From: Montifringilla adamsi
Taxonomy: Eukaryota > Chordata > Aves > Passeriformes > Passeridae
Reading direction: 5' to 3'
Length of the DNA stretch: 64,000 bases
Assembly (NCBI GenBank): GCA_017590115.1
Contig: JAGGNK010013558.1
Coordinates: 8,979,752 to 9,043,751, forward strand
Positions 1 through 13,155 of the stretch are shown here, in pieces (position 1 is the stretch's first letter; each line of letters opens with the position of its first letter). A program made the translations under genes and the position numbers. The notes below the pieces were generated by a model. That model searched no databases, was not told where the DNA came from, and saw nothing but the letters and a program-made list of their open reading frames with translations.

Positions 1-3000
1 GCAGTGATCCTGCTGAGATTATCCATCTTTGCTTTTCAGTCCTGGAGCATCATCCCAATGACAGCCAGGTGAGCACAGTCCTGGAGCAAGCACTGCGGGG
101 CATATGATTCAGCAGCTTCAGTTTCCTCACCTGCAGAAAAACTGGACTATATTGCAGTGTTAAGATGAGATTAATACGATTCAGAATTTTTTTAGCTGTA
201 TTTTCCTTCTTTGATGACCTGGACATTTCTTGTCAGGGCTTCAGATATTCCTGGTTAGAGCCCCAAACACAGAGCTGCCTGCCTGCCACAACCCTGTTTA
301 CAAAGAAGGTGAATTTTAAACACAAGGAAATTGAAAAAAAATGCTGCACTAGAGAAGTCCAAGAATGTATAATTAATAAGACAAATGATAAAACCTGTGT
401 TGTCAGATGATGCTGCATGGGATGTCATTTCTGTTAGTGTTCTGGGAATTAAATTCAAAAGGCCTGTTTAGCAGTGGATCCAGGGCTGCCCTCACAACAG
501 AAGACTGAATACTACATCAGTCCAGTAAATACTGCTTGATATTTCTAGTTTTGGGGGACATTTCTGTGTTAAGAACTCTTCTGGTGTAATGCAATGAGAA
601 ATTCTGGCCTTTTGGGGAAGGATTAGCTGATTCAGGGCAAAAGCCATATTGGGCTTGTCCAGGGGCTGTGCCCCTGCTCTGTGCTTGTCAGGCTGGATTG
701 CAGCCATGGGGCTTGGGGCAAAGCAGTGCATTTGGCAGCACTGTATTTCTAGTTATGATTGTATTGCATGGCCTAAAGGATCCATCTAAAGCACTGAGTA
801 GTGTCTCAGTATATTAGTTCTAAATTTCTTATGCTAATTTAATTATTTACTTGTAAGTAGATATTGTTTGAAATTCCATAGATACAATTCATTAGCAGAC
901 ACAAACAGATTATCACTGTGCATTAGCACATAATGAGCTATTTATTATTTAACAAAAATGCAGAATTATAAAAAAGCCTATTAAAATATTTGTGCACATC
1001 TCTGTTTAGATATTTGATTAATGAAAAAGTCTCATAGACTACTAGAAATGAAAGAGCGGCTTGCTTATCCAGAGATGCTTCCAACACTCAGCAGCAATAA
1101 TAGGAATGATCTGTAGATGCTGAGATCTGGATGAGTCATGTCCATGACATGGGCAGAGAGTGTAGCAGGGCTTCTGTTCCTCCTCCCCAGAAATGGAGTC
1201 TGTGCCTGTATTTTGTTTTGAGATTGCACTAAGAAGAACAGAAAGAGGTGCATGTTGAAACCAAGCTAATGTTCAACATTACTTCAATATCATAGAAGAT
1301 GTATGAAGCCATTCAGTTCATTTTTCTGTTATGCGATAACTGCTCTGCATCACAGAAATGAACATGCAGATTTTTGGCTGATCCTTTTACTACAAATTCA
1401 GATTAATGCTTTTGTGCTTCAGTCCAAAAATAATCCTCCACAAAAAATCCTAGTAACATAACTTTTTAAAATAATTTCTAAACAAAGCTCTCATTTTGTT
1501 CATTCATTGGGTTTTTTCCTCAAAATTTATTTTACCATTTATTACTTTATTTCCTGTCTGCTGATATTTCTTCTTCCTGAATAATTGGCTTGAGCCAATA
1601 ACAGAATGAGTGAGAAAGTTAAAATCCTGGGTAGTTTGGAACAAGAACCTGCTTTGCTGCTGTAGGAGGAGCTGTGCCGATAAGCTGTAGATACTGAGTT
1701 AATGAGGATGTTTTTGGTAAGCAGGTGGGTGGTGGGAGTGGTTCTGCCTCTGCATATGAAACAAAGAGAGGACTAGGAAAGGCAGGGAGTAGGAGGTTGT
1801 GGTCGATGCTGATTGTGATGTTGGTACTTGCTATTACTTTGGATTGAGTAATTTGCTATTATGGGAGGTTTTATGATTGTTTCATTAAGAATCCTATTCT
1901 TCTTTGGTTTTCATGTTGTAATGAGTGCACTTTGGGGATGTATTTAGGAGACTATGATAAAGTAATTTGAAAATTCTAAAATGATTCTAAGTGGAAAAGC
2001 TGGGGATTGAATGGAGCCTAGAGACTGAGTGATCCTTAACATTGAAACATTGAATCCTAATTGAACTTTGTTATCCAGGGAGCTTTGGTAGACCAGATTT
2101 TAGGAGGAAATCCTGCTGAAGAGAATAGGGATGGTGAAGTTTCGTTTGCTACTTCAAGAGAAGATGGTGACAAAGTTCTTGGGGCTATACCTTGTAAAAA
2201 CTGTCCTGCTTATCTCCAGAAGGTTTTTAGTTGGTGATGAGCCTGAGGATGATTATCTGCCTGAACACAAAATGTAGGGTTTGGTAACTGTAAGAAAGAA
2301 AAATGCAATATCTGCAATTAGTGTAATTATTTAAACTAAGAAGAAATACTTAATTTTACCTTAAGAGACAGGGAATTTCTAACAAAGTATTCATATTTTG
2401 TAAACTCTTTGGATTTATGTCATTTTGTAGTTTATTTGGCTACCACAAGTGATGAGTGAGGCATGTAATATTTAGTCTGTATTTCCTGATAAAAGTAATT
2501 CCAGGCAGGGAAAGGGCTTTCATCCATCCAAGAGAAGGGATGCAATTTTAAAAACAAACAAAAATGTAGCTGTCAGTACTCCAAGTGTTGGCTTTGATTT
2601 GTACATTGTAGTTCCAAATAAAAGACAAAGATGGGCTTTTTTTTTTTTTAAATCCTGCTGCCTTGTCTCTTCATAAAGTAAATAGATTTGTAGAAGAGGA
2701 ATATTTGTACCAACAGCATACATTAAATAACCTTAAAACAAGAATGTATTTTGTGCTTCAAATAAGGAAACAGTTTGGTATCCTTGACTGTGCTTTTAAC
2801 TCCGCTATTGTAAGGGAACTGCATATTTTGCAGTTAGTCACCTCTTAATCTATAATTAGACAATACTGTTACTAAATTTATGCTGTTGCAAACATCAAAT
2901 ATTTTTGGATGCTATTTGTTAGATTCATAAGGTTTACTTGGCTAAATCAAAGATGGAAGAACAGTATGTGGCTCTGAGGGACTGCAACTTGCTGAGCCTC

Positions 3001-6000
3001 CCATAGAGTGCCATCTACCCTGAGAATATGCCTTTTAAATGAAAATAGTTTTCATTTTTCTTCAAGAATTACAGACTATCTAAAAGCAGTTTTGCAAAAT
3101 TCATACTCTGCTGTGGGGGACAAGACACATGAATGGATGCTTAGAAAGAAGCACAGATTAAAACATTCAGGATACCATTTCTGTAAACTATAATTTGGAA
3201 AGCTGCAAGCTGTGTTCTGTAATCAGTGAAATTATAAGCATGCAATTACTGTTTTCTTTATTAAGCTTATATTTCAAAATAGGGTTGCAAATCATCTTGT
3301 CTTCAAATAATATCAACAACTCCTTCAACTCATCAGGACCGTGTTCAAATTCATTTCTCCCAAGGTCCTCTGGCAGGTTTGTCTAGGGGAGTAGCCACAG
3401 AAGAAATGGGACAGTGCAGAAATTGTATTACAATGTCCAGTGGTTATGAATTTGATCCATCATGGCAGGATGTGCAGATAAAATTATTCTTCAATTAGGC
3501 TGCAGTTATGAATCTTTTGCTGGGTCTGCCTGCAGTGGTTGAATATATTTGTTTTCACAGCACGGACTGGAAAAGCACCTGAATCTGCCATAGTCAGTGC
3601 CAGTTGCTGTAGCTCAGACCATCTTCAGTGGTGCACTTGGCTGATCATCACTGCTCTCTGCTGCCTCTTCAAACCTGCCTGCAAATCTTTGTGCTTGTGC
3701 TCCATAACGAGTTTCCACAAAAGTGATTTAGCAGATGCAGGGACTTTAATCTGTTTGATAAATTGGTTGACCTAACCTGAAGTAAATTAGAAAGTTGTTC
3801 TGCTTGCAAATTGAAAGCAAGTTTGAAATAACACTTCTGTTCACAACCTGAGTTGTTGCATTCCTAAGAAAGATTTTTGTCCTCCAAGAAGTTATGTAGA
3901 TCAAGCCTTAATATCCAGCACAAAATCTTCCTCAGATTCCCAGAGAAGGTGACACTGAATCGTACTTTTGTGGGAATTCAGAGCAGATCCGAGGTTTTGT
4001 AATCACTGTCACGAGCAATTCTTTACTATCAGTCAAGAGATAAGGTTTAAGGCACTTCTGGAAATTAGTTATAAGATATCCTGAGTTGAGCAACTAATAA
4101 ATGAGACTCTTTAGGTTAATGAATGCTTTTAAATACTCGGGGGTTTGTATCCTCCGGAAAGACTGCAAGGCCTGCCAAGGCTGAGGCTGCTCCAGGATGC
4201 CTGGCATACACAGCACATGCAGCATTTCCTAATTATGCACACCAGAACTTGGACTAATGCTGCTTTTACCAAATGCCTATGTGGTTCAATTTTGTTAGCT
4301 GAAGTCTTTTAAGAATGCTATTGAAATCCTGATCTACAGGAGTCAGTGCTTTCAATTTCCTCTGCATACATTAGTCACTAGACTGTTGCTGCAAATTTCC
4401 AAAGGACGACTCTTATTCATATGCAAACTAAGTTAGGGGTTGAGGCATGAGAACATACCACTTCTTTTTGCATTGAACTTTCAGTCCTGAGAAATCCTAA
4501 TGTGCACAAGAATATCTCGGAAGTGTTCTGAGCTGCACCCGCTGGGAGAATCCGTACTCGGAGATTCATCAGCAATAAACTCTTCTGCCATCACCATTTG
4601 CTTTAGAAGATTCATTTTAACAGAAAAGTGGCAGACTTCCAAGTGTAGTTAAAATCTAAAGTCTATATATGTATAATGGTACAGGATTAAGAAAACTTAG
4701 CAAAGATTCCAATAGGTTTACTAATTTTATTGTCATTCTGCCCTTCAGCCCCAAATTATAATTTTCTCTTTAGATGAATGTGCTGCTGTTGTAAAGCAAA
4801 TGAATATAGGTGTTTGCAGCCCTAGATAATATTTATCAGTTGGTGTACAGGAGGGAGCTTCTGGCTTTGAATGGCAGCACTAACAATACTTGGTATTGCA
4901 TCAAACTAATCACTGAAGAACTGTGATGATATAAATGCAGACTTTGAAATAAAGGGGAGAAAGAAATGCTGATGTGAATTTAAAAAGTGGATGGGTTTGC
5001 TGCCCTTCCAAGGTTGGTATTGCTGAGTAGGAATGACTTTTAATGTAGTATTCACTTGAAAATATGTGTTTAGGACAGTTCTGAAATTTTGGATGTATTG
5101 AGCAAGTGCTAGACTCTGTTAATTTGTTCTCAGTTGTGTAAGGATGTATTTATTTCTTTGGATATTCTCTTTATGTTTAGACATTGCATTGTCATGTTCT
5201 ACCTGGCACCTGCTGTTACTCTTTTTTACTTCCCCTGCAGTTTGTGGGTTGGTGGTCATGATTCTAAATAGGTGGGAGGATGATAAAAAGGCTCCCACAG
5301 TAAATTAATTCAAATTGCTGGCTTTAGCTGTGACAACAACCCAATCCCAAGAGTCCTGTATCCTCGAATTTAGGTTTGTTTTCAAGAATGCTACATGGCT
5401 TTCTAAGGCTTTCTAAAGTCTTGCTGATGTTTCATTTCATAAGAACACATTTCTCAAGTTCTGATTCTCTCCTTTGAAATAAGTTTCCATTGTTTATCAT
5501 CTTTCATGAAAAATTTCAGATGATAATATTTGTAAGTGTACAATCTGGACTCATTAAATTATATCTTTGATGGGTGTCAGAGGTATTTGACAATATTAGT
5601 ACGTCACTCAGGGTGGTTGCTTTGTGGTCAAGGCAAACATCTGTGCTTTGATTGTGTGCCTGCAAAATCCTGTTTGTTCTTGAGTCTTGAGAACATTCAC
5701 AAGAGTGACCAGAAGTTTTGAATGCTAATGAGATTGTGACCTTAATTCAATGTCCTTCTCAAGCTTTGTCCTTAAAAATGGTTCTCAGGTTTTTTCATTT
5801 TGTTCCTTGGTTTGGTTGTTTCTTCTGTGTGTAATATAATCTTTGCCTGCTTTTTTTCCCAGAATGGAAATAATTCAAGATAGTTTCATTGTGACCATTT
5901 TTAGGTAGGGAGGCAAAAAGAAGGATTTTTTTTTCCAAACAGGATTAGAAAATGTGCTCAGGTTTGTTGGTATCCAATTGTTATTGTAACATCTATTTTT

Positions 6001-7995
6001 TAAACTCTGTTAAAACCCTTTGAGGAATGGAGAAAACACTCTTCCATAACAGATTTAGTCCTGAGATACCTTAGTTACATTACATAATTTCTGTGTGAGT
6101 AAAAGTTTATTTTAATCCAGCAGAAAATGGTGACACAACGAGTGCTTGAAAACTGAAACTAGACAGGTTGAGGTTGGATGTTAAAAATGAAATATATATG
6201 GGAGAGGGGGCTACTGGAACATACAACTGAAGCTCTGGGGTGTAGTGGATTCTCCACTGGTGTTTGCCAAGTTAAGATTGAAAATAATGCTTTAATCACA
6301 TACAAGTTATTTGGCCCAGTGCAGGAATAACTGGGTGAAATGTAATGGTCTGTGAAACACACAAGGTCAATATGATCTTATGGATTTTTCTGGCTTTATA
6401 TCTTGGAAATGAGAGTTGTAAAAATGTATTACTTCAAGTTCCTCTGTATCAAAATAAGGTAACTTTTTATTCTATGTTTGGTTCAAAGCTGGAGTGGCTT
6501 TTCTTTTTTTCGCCCTTCCCCTGCAGGGCCAGTACTGCTCTCAGATTCATATATCTGTAAGATGTGTATTGAACACAGAAGTAGCCCCAGGCCAGTAGCT
6601 TTTGTAATTTCTTCTGGGCCCTGGTGGTCCATACAGGAGGCAACTGAGACCTTAATAGACTTAACAGGCTTGACCCAAGCATGAAATGTAACTTCTGGCA
6701 CCAAAGGCTTTATTAACCAGTGGATCATATAGTTAGAAACCTATACAAGCTACCATAAAATACGTGCTGGGATTTATTTCTGTGATTATGTTAGGTGTTG
6801 GTTTGAACCAGCAATCTGGAGAGAAAATTCTTCCTCCATGCTTATCAAATCTTTGAGCAATGATGTGACCCCTAGTAAAATGGTTTTCAGCCACTTCAAG
6901 GTTTTATGTATTGTTTACTGCTACTAACTTTCTCACTTTGAATGGAATAGACACTGACAAAATAATTGGTAGTAATTGTTGTACTGGTGTCAGTTTTAAT
7001 AAACCATTCAAGTAGAAAATATTTTACAGATCCAGCCATTTCCTATGTGTCACCAGATAAAAGTTTCACATCCTTCAGCACCTGGATCTTAGAGCTAGTA
7101 CTTCTATTTTTCTTTCATGCTATATTTTTTTTCTTGTTAATAATAGAGCTGTCATTTCTAATAAAATATGAAACAGCCATCCAGGGAAATAACCCTGGTG
7201 AGAGATAGAGCAGGCTGAAACACTAGACTGAATGAACACAAATGCTCAATAGCTTGGAATATAATTCTGTCATTAAATGGAACCTGTAGAAGGAGTAGGA
7301 CTGAATGCACTGGGGTGAAAATGCTTTGCACCTGGGAGGCTCGTTCAGCTCCTCTTGGAGCTGTTCTGGTCACTGGTATCAAAACAGCCTTCTGAGATTT
7401 GAATGAAGAAGTGCTGTCAAAAATCAGACACTGTTAGACTGACCAAAGGGAGAGCTAGAGAAACATGCACTGAAAATGGAGCTCTTTTGTCAGCCTCTCT
7501 GCCAAAAGATTCACTATGTCACCCGCCTTTTTGAAGAAAAGGATGTCAAGTCCAATTGGAATGTTTGAACACAAAGGGATCACAGGGAGGTCTATAGATT
7601 CTGTGTTTCCTTTGGTGTTTGTCATTGGGATGCAAGGCAGAGGGAGCAGTGCATTCGAGAGACCCCCGTCTCCCTCTTCTGCTTTAAATGAATGTGATCT
7701 ATGTAGGAAAAATCTTTTCCATGTGGATCTGAGAACTGTGTTCTCTCTATTTCAGCTCTGTGCTGTAAGGTTTGCTCACTAACTCAAGATATACCCTGAC
7801 AGCCACATGGTGAATTGTTTCTCCTGTGTGTTTGTTTCCTCCGTTCCAAAAATGGATATGAATATATTTCTTTTTTATCTTTGCAAAACACCATGATGGT
7901 TCTGGATGGACAGAGCATTAGGAGACTTCAGTATCACTGTCACTGTAAACAATGTTATTTCTTTGTCCCCAAATATTTAACACAAGTATTTTTTT
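1..7995. other. Gene-free AT-rich unique sequence
   Basis: No reading frame here exceeds about 90 codons, and none resembles a known protein family to me. No tRNA- or rRNA-like sequence was seen. The only structured items noticed are a 10-bp tandem duplication at 5397-5416 and a CpG-retaining stretch at 4380-4560 with an octamer-like ATGCAAAC. AATAAA-type hexamers occur often, as expected from the base composition, and were not taken as polyadenylation sites. Intron or intergenic spacer is the best description. Confidence 0.7.
5397..5416. repeat. 10-bp tandem duplication
   Basis: The unit GGCTTTCTAA occurs twice back to back without mismatch. Two copies are too few to call a microsatellite. 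It is most likely a small slippage duplication with no functional meaning. Confidence 0.8.
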
Positions 7996-8012
7996 GGGGG
8001 GGGAGGGGGGGG
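7996..8012 (+). repeat. Paired G8 tracts, G-quadruplex candidate
   Basis: Two runs of eight G are separated by a single A at 8004. Each run can supply two GGG stacks with one-base loops, so the 17 bases satisfy the usual four-run quadruplex pattern on the plus strand. It follows a T run at about 7989-7995. Folding in the cell is inferred only. A homopolymer-prone sequencing or assembly error could change the run lengths. Confidence 0.6.
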
Positions 8013-9586
8013 TTGAGTGGAAAAGAAAAGTAAAACTGCCTATTTAAATGATAATTATGCTCTTCTCATCCTCCAAATAACAGCTAAAATGTCTATGTTT
8101 TTCTCATCGAGCAGTCTGGTTGGCTAATGGACGATGTCTATTTGCAGTTAAAGCTATTTCAATGTTGACAATTAAGCATATATGTGGAGCAGGGTAATCA
8201 GTAGAATGCAGTTTTATCACCAATGTTAATTATCTAATATTTTCCTGCTTACAATTATGTGAAAATTCCTTAGGCATAAATGGAAATGAACCCATCAGTT
8301 ACAATTTTTCTCAAGATAATGGCTGACAGAACATTTGCTGCCCCACAAAAAATGGAAGCAAGAGCAAAATTAACAAACCAGTTGTTCAGGGTCTATAATA
8401 TAAATGTAGTCGTATGTTACATGTTGTGCATTCTTATCCTCATGGCAGAAAACTTCCAAGCTGGTGACTGGAATTGCTCATAGAAATTTTTCTTTTAAAG
8501 AGGTCTCTATGTGCATCTATTTCTAAAATTTCTGAAGAAAGTGCTTTTAAAAGGAGCAGAACAAACCCTGATGTTGAATGTAGATCATGAATGAGAACAA
8601 AATTGACCTAAAATCTGTTGTTTACTATATAATAATTATTAGATATTCACTACACAAGTGACTAGGAGAGTTTGTGCTGCCTTATACAGAAACAAGGCAA
8701 GTACTCTCTGGCACGTCTCCTTTATATTCCTAAACGACTTGGCCTTTTCATTTTATTTCTCATCAGCTGAAGACTAATCTCAGTTACAATCATTCCAATC
8801 AGACACTCTCAAGTGACCTTTAAATGCTTAGGAGAGCCACTGAAGATTATTTGTTAACCTCCATCTTCCAAACTTCAATAAGTATCCTAAGTTAACAGGG
8901 AGTGAGAAAAACTATGAATAAGCAGCATTTTCCAGGAAAATGTATTTTGGCAGTTTTACAAGCCCTGCTATCAATTTTTGTTTGGAAGTTTATCTTCAAA
9001 TGAAAATGGAAGAAACTAAATTACTCTCTTAAAAAAATAAAACAGCTGGGATTAGCAATGACTTTTAAAAAGCATTTGAGAAACTGAGGGACAAGAAGCT
9101 GAGCTCCAAAGGGAGGTGTAGAAGTACAGAAAAACTATATTGCATGATATAAATATTTGAAATTTAATTTGACCCTATCTAAGCTTCCCTAAGTATTTAG
9201 GTTTCTTGAGCAAACTGCAGGAAATGGGCTTACTCTCAATAAAAGTCCCAGCCAGTGAGCTGTTTCTGCTCCTGAAACTGATTTTAGGTACCACAGGTAC
9301 AGGTCTTGCCCTCACTGTGCGATGATGCAAGTTGAAATGTAAATATCTGAACTATGCTCCTCCAGTTTCAGAAGAGGGGGTTGAGATTACACAAAGCTTG
9401 TGGCAGAAGAAATTAAGGCTGCTTTCTGTGATACGCCACAGGTCAGGCTTAGTTCCATTTACGACAGATATAGAAATTCCAGGACTTTTCTGTGTATGGA
9501 CCAGAGATATTCTATCTAGTACCAGTAACAAAGCAGGTTAAAGCTGCTGCCAGGTATTGACTGGCAATGCCAACTGTGTATGGAGG

Positions 9587-10180
9587 TCATTGTGCCACTC
9601 TGCTCTGCCTGTGATCAAAGCAAGGAATTATATTTGCTCTGTTCGCTATGAGGCACTTAATGGTCTGAACAATCTTAGCAGACAGAGCAGGCTGAACAGA
9701 CAGTGATTCTCCAGTAGGTATCAGGTATTGGTTTTTTTTTTCTGGTAACTGTGAGAATCTGTTTTTTACATGTGAACTCTGAACAAGGGATGGACAGAAG
9801 CAAAATACGCATTCAGAGATGGTTTGGTTTTTTACTCTCTCCATTCTCACAGTAAGCACATTAGCAATCCTGGTCTCTGGAAGATAATGTATTATCTTTA
9901 CTAGAGGAATACTCATGTGCAAAGCTTGCCAAAGAAATCTCTCTGCCATAACATGGAAATGAAGTTGATTCTTACGGAGTTTGAAGATCCTAATTTTGGT
10001 GGAGATACTGTCAGTGTGGTACAGAACAGCATGGCCTTGGCAGAGCTCTGGTGCTAACTCAGGTTGCTGACACAGGAAATGGAGATTTGATGGAAGCACT
10101 GCTTGCAGTATCTCAGTGTAAAACTTGATTGTTTCAATTCCTTTAATCACATTTTTAATCAACTTACCATGTGGCCGCAC
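9587..10180 (-). other. Longest open frame (197 codons), not supported as a gene
   Basis: The frame is open for 197 codons on the minus strand and ends in TGA. Its first codon is GTG, which does not serve as an ordinary start in vertebrates; the first in-frame ATG is at 9949-9947 and leaves about 120 codons. The translation has no domain, signal peptide or motif that I recognise. A GTAAGT hexamer, the consensus splice donor, lies on the same strand a few codons after the GTG, which would cut the frame if it were used. Chance openness is the simplest reading. A lineage-specific exon or a decayed retrocopy remains possible. Confidence 0.15.
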
Positions 10181-11189
10181 TGTGACTATAATTGCATATA
10201 TGGATTTATATGCAACACATTAAAGCCTTGCAACAAAACCAACAATTTAAAATCTTTCTTTTCATAGAGGAATAGTCTTCCAGCTCTTTGCTATTACACA
10301 ATTGGATGTAATTGCTTGTCAGTAGGTGACTGCTTAGGAGATGTTTTGCCCTAATTTTAAGGAAAGAAAAAGGAAAAAAATTACAGCTTGCATAAAGCAT
10401 AGAAAATGAGCAAGCCAGGCAGAACTCTGCCTTAAAAATATTACCAGCTTCCAAGTAAGTGTGCTGATGGCTACATGGGGCATGTTGAAGATTTAATTAT
10501 ATTGTATGGTAAAAATATATTGTATTTATATTTTGTTTATCCTCACAACAAACAGGAATTCTTTCACATAAGTTCTAGATCTTAATAGGAAGGTATTTCT
10601 GTAATGTGTCATCATTATGCCTGTGTGTTTCACAAGATCATGTTCTATTCTCTTTCCTGTTGAATAAAGTTGTATTTTATATATGTGCTAAATGGATTTG
10701 TTAGATACTTTTCAGTGTCTGCCAAAACTAAATAATTGTCTTCCAAGAAGGGGATCTTTTGGCCTTTTTTTTAACCACATCCCACATAATAGAAAAGAAA
10801 TTTGGTGTAGTTTTTTCCGTTTTTTTTTTCCACTTTCTCATTTAAAAAACAAAACCACTCATAATCTTTTTTTCTGCTGTAAAGAAGTATTAACAGTTCA
10901 GCAGAAACTGAAAACACTTTGAATAACTTCTCATTTTTAACTTTCATGTAAATTGACTCATCTTCTGGACAGCAAACAGCCTTAATAGATAGTGTAGTTG
11001 ATGTTCCTGTAAGCATAGGCTTATCCCCATGGAGTATTTTCTTGTGTTTTATGCATCTTCCTTTTAAATAACTCCAACGGTGGACACATTTCCTTCAGAG
11101 ACTAATTTACAGACCTAAATATTTAGTAAACGAGTTAATTGTGGCTTATTAACCGCTCTGAGTATTATTTGCACTGTGATAGTTCATAG

Positions 11190-11480
11190 GGCTAGTTGTG
11201 CTAGCCAGTTTGAAGCCATGTGAAGGAGCTGTCCTTTGTGTCCCTGAGCTGTCCTCTGTGTCCCCGAGCCAGCTGGGCGGTGAAGCATCAGCTTTGTCCT
11301 GCTGTGAGTGCTGCCCCGGGGGGACAAGGCTGATGGCCACAGGTCTGTCCTGCAGTGGTGCAGAGGAAGCTCTGCCTATTCTGAGCACCCGGTGCTTTCT
11401 GCAGGGATGGCTCTGCTGGCCACACCACCCTTGCAAACAATAAAGCAATGCTCGGGTAGCTCTGCCAACACGGAACAGCC
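11190..11480. other. GC-richer block, function unknown
   Basis: Base composition rises clearly above the surroundings: a hand count of 11281-11340 gives 37 G or C in 60. Reading frames are open on both strands here, as expected when stop codons become rare, so the frames are not evidence of coding. A short tandem duplication lies inside. It could be an old GC-rich repeat or part of a regulatory element; I do not recognise it. Confidence 0.4.
11226..11265 (+). repeat. 20-bp imperfect tandem duplication
   Basis: Two adjacent 20-bp units, each beginning GAGCTGTCC, differ at two positions (T/C at unit base 11 and at unit base 20). Three further bases of a third copy follow. This is consistent with a local duplication inside the GC-richer block. 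Confidence 0.85.
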
Positions 11481-13103
11481 TTTCCAGTCTCAGCCACTCT
11501 TTTGGATTGTTTCCCCTCCAGTATATTGAATTATCTTTTTCTACTCTCAGTTTTTTTTTCTAAAATATTGTTAGGTAACATGCCCCTTAACATACTAAGT
11601 CAAAAATCTTCAAACTTTTAAATAATTCAAAGACAGATTTCCAGCTAATTTATTGCCTCTTTTGCTTTGGAACCTACTTGACAGACAGTAGCAATCAAAA
11701 AGACTTCAGGAATCTTTTAAAACAAAAAATAAAAAGAAAAGAGCCATAAATTTCACTACATTTGAGCAGCAGCCGGTAGCTTATAGCACCATTTCTAGTA
11801 TCATATTGTATACATTTAATTATCTTAATACTGAAAGAAACTTATTAATCTTGGAGAGGCTCTGATTTCCATCAGTGTCAGTTATAGGACATAGTGGTCA
11901 ACTGATGGTAAATAAATATGATTTTTATTATTAGGTTAGTATGATTTTATTAAGAAAATACTAAACCATTAGTGCTATAAAATGAACCACAAATTTCAGC
12001 AGAAATATCAAAGTTCAAAGGAATTTAATGCATGTTGATTTGTTTGTAGACAGGTTGATGTTTCTTCTATGCAGAGATCTGTCCCTTGAAGTGCAAAATT
12101 TTTCAATACATCAGAATAAAAAGGCAGTGAACAAAAGTAGTTTGGGCTGTCTTCTTTGAAAAACAGTTCCTTAATCCCTTTTTGAGTTTTCAGCTCATGT
12201 TTTAGTCAGCAAAACAAACACACTGCTCAATGTTGTAGGCAATGATAACACCAGGGTAAACAGAGGAAATGCTTTTATTAATGTGATCTAAGCATTTAAT
12301 TGCCTTCCTTGTAGTTTAATCTTATCTTTACACATTGAAGCAGTGCATATTGTACATTTCTGATCCTCAAAGGACAGCTATTTCATATGGCATTGTAGAA
12401 TAAGACATTATCACCAGAAACCTGACAGGCCTGTAATGTTGCTTGTCAGCTGAGGGGTTAGGAAGTTTGTTATAATTATGAAGGAGATGTACAAAAGATC
12501 ATGGTTTGCAAAAGGCAATGCTGAATAGTATTTTATAATTAAAGGGAAGGGGTAAAGTCAAGATGTGCCATGAGAGCTAGGTTCTGGTGGGAAATAAAGT
12601 GTCAGAATTCAGTAAGCCCCAAAGCAGAGCGTTCAGCCTCCAAATGATACATTTACAATTAGCTTAAAATTAAAGAAACAGAGCTTTAAATTATGAGTTG
12701 AAAAAGGACTCTAAGCTTAATCCACAACTTAGGAGCCATGCTTGTGATAAGCCAACTATCAAAAGCAATGATTCTCATGTTCAATTTAAAATTTTTGAGA
12801 TTACAGTTTTTCAGTCTCTGTACTTGCATATGTTGAGGAACATCCATCAAACTAAGAAAAGAAGCTTGTTTGTTTTTTCAACCAGCTATTTTAGTTTGCT
12901 CTCTTAAGGCAAGCAATATAACACCAGGATTCCCATCTCTGTTCCAGACCTAGATTATGTTTTCCTTGCTTAAATGTGGGTAGGTGAATCCAGCGGTCAG
13001 GCTGGATTTCAGATCTTGTTTTTCTGGTGTTTAGTATGTTAATATAGTCCCTCTATTAAGAGAAAAATATCTCCTACTATATTTTAGATGGGGCTTTTTT
13101 GGT

Positions 13104-13105
<2 letters not shown>

Positions 13106-13154
<49 letters not shown>
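13106..13154 (+). repeat. 49-nt poly-T homopolymer
   Basis: An uninterrupted run of 49 T is preceded by GGTGG and followed by GTGG. On the minus strand this is a poly-A run, so it could be the tail of a retrotransposed sequence in minus orientation, whose body would then lie to the right. I do not recognise the right-hand flank as any gene or repeat. The length may also be imprecise, because long homopolymers are poorly resolved by sequencing. Confidence 0.9.

Positions 13155-13155
<1 letters not shown>

Larger units (their letters stand above)
8013..13105. other. Gene-free sequence with one long non-ATG open frame
   Basis: This stretch is mostly AT-rich and without recognisable genes. It contains the longest open frame of the window (minus strand, 9587-10180), described separately, and a GC-richer block at 11190-11480. 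Other frames are under about 85 codons apart from those overlapping in the GC-richer block, where both strands are open because stop codons are rare. Confidence 0.65.
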
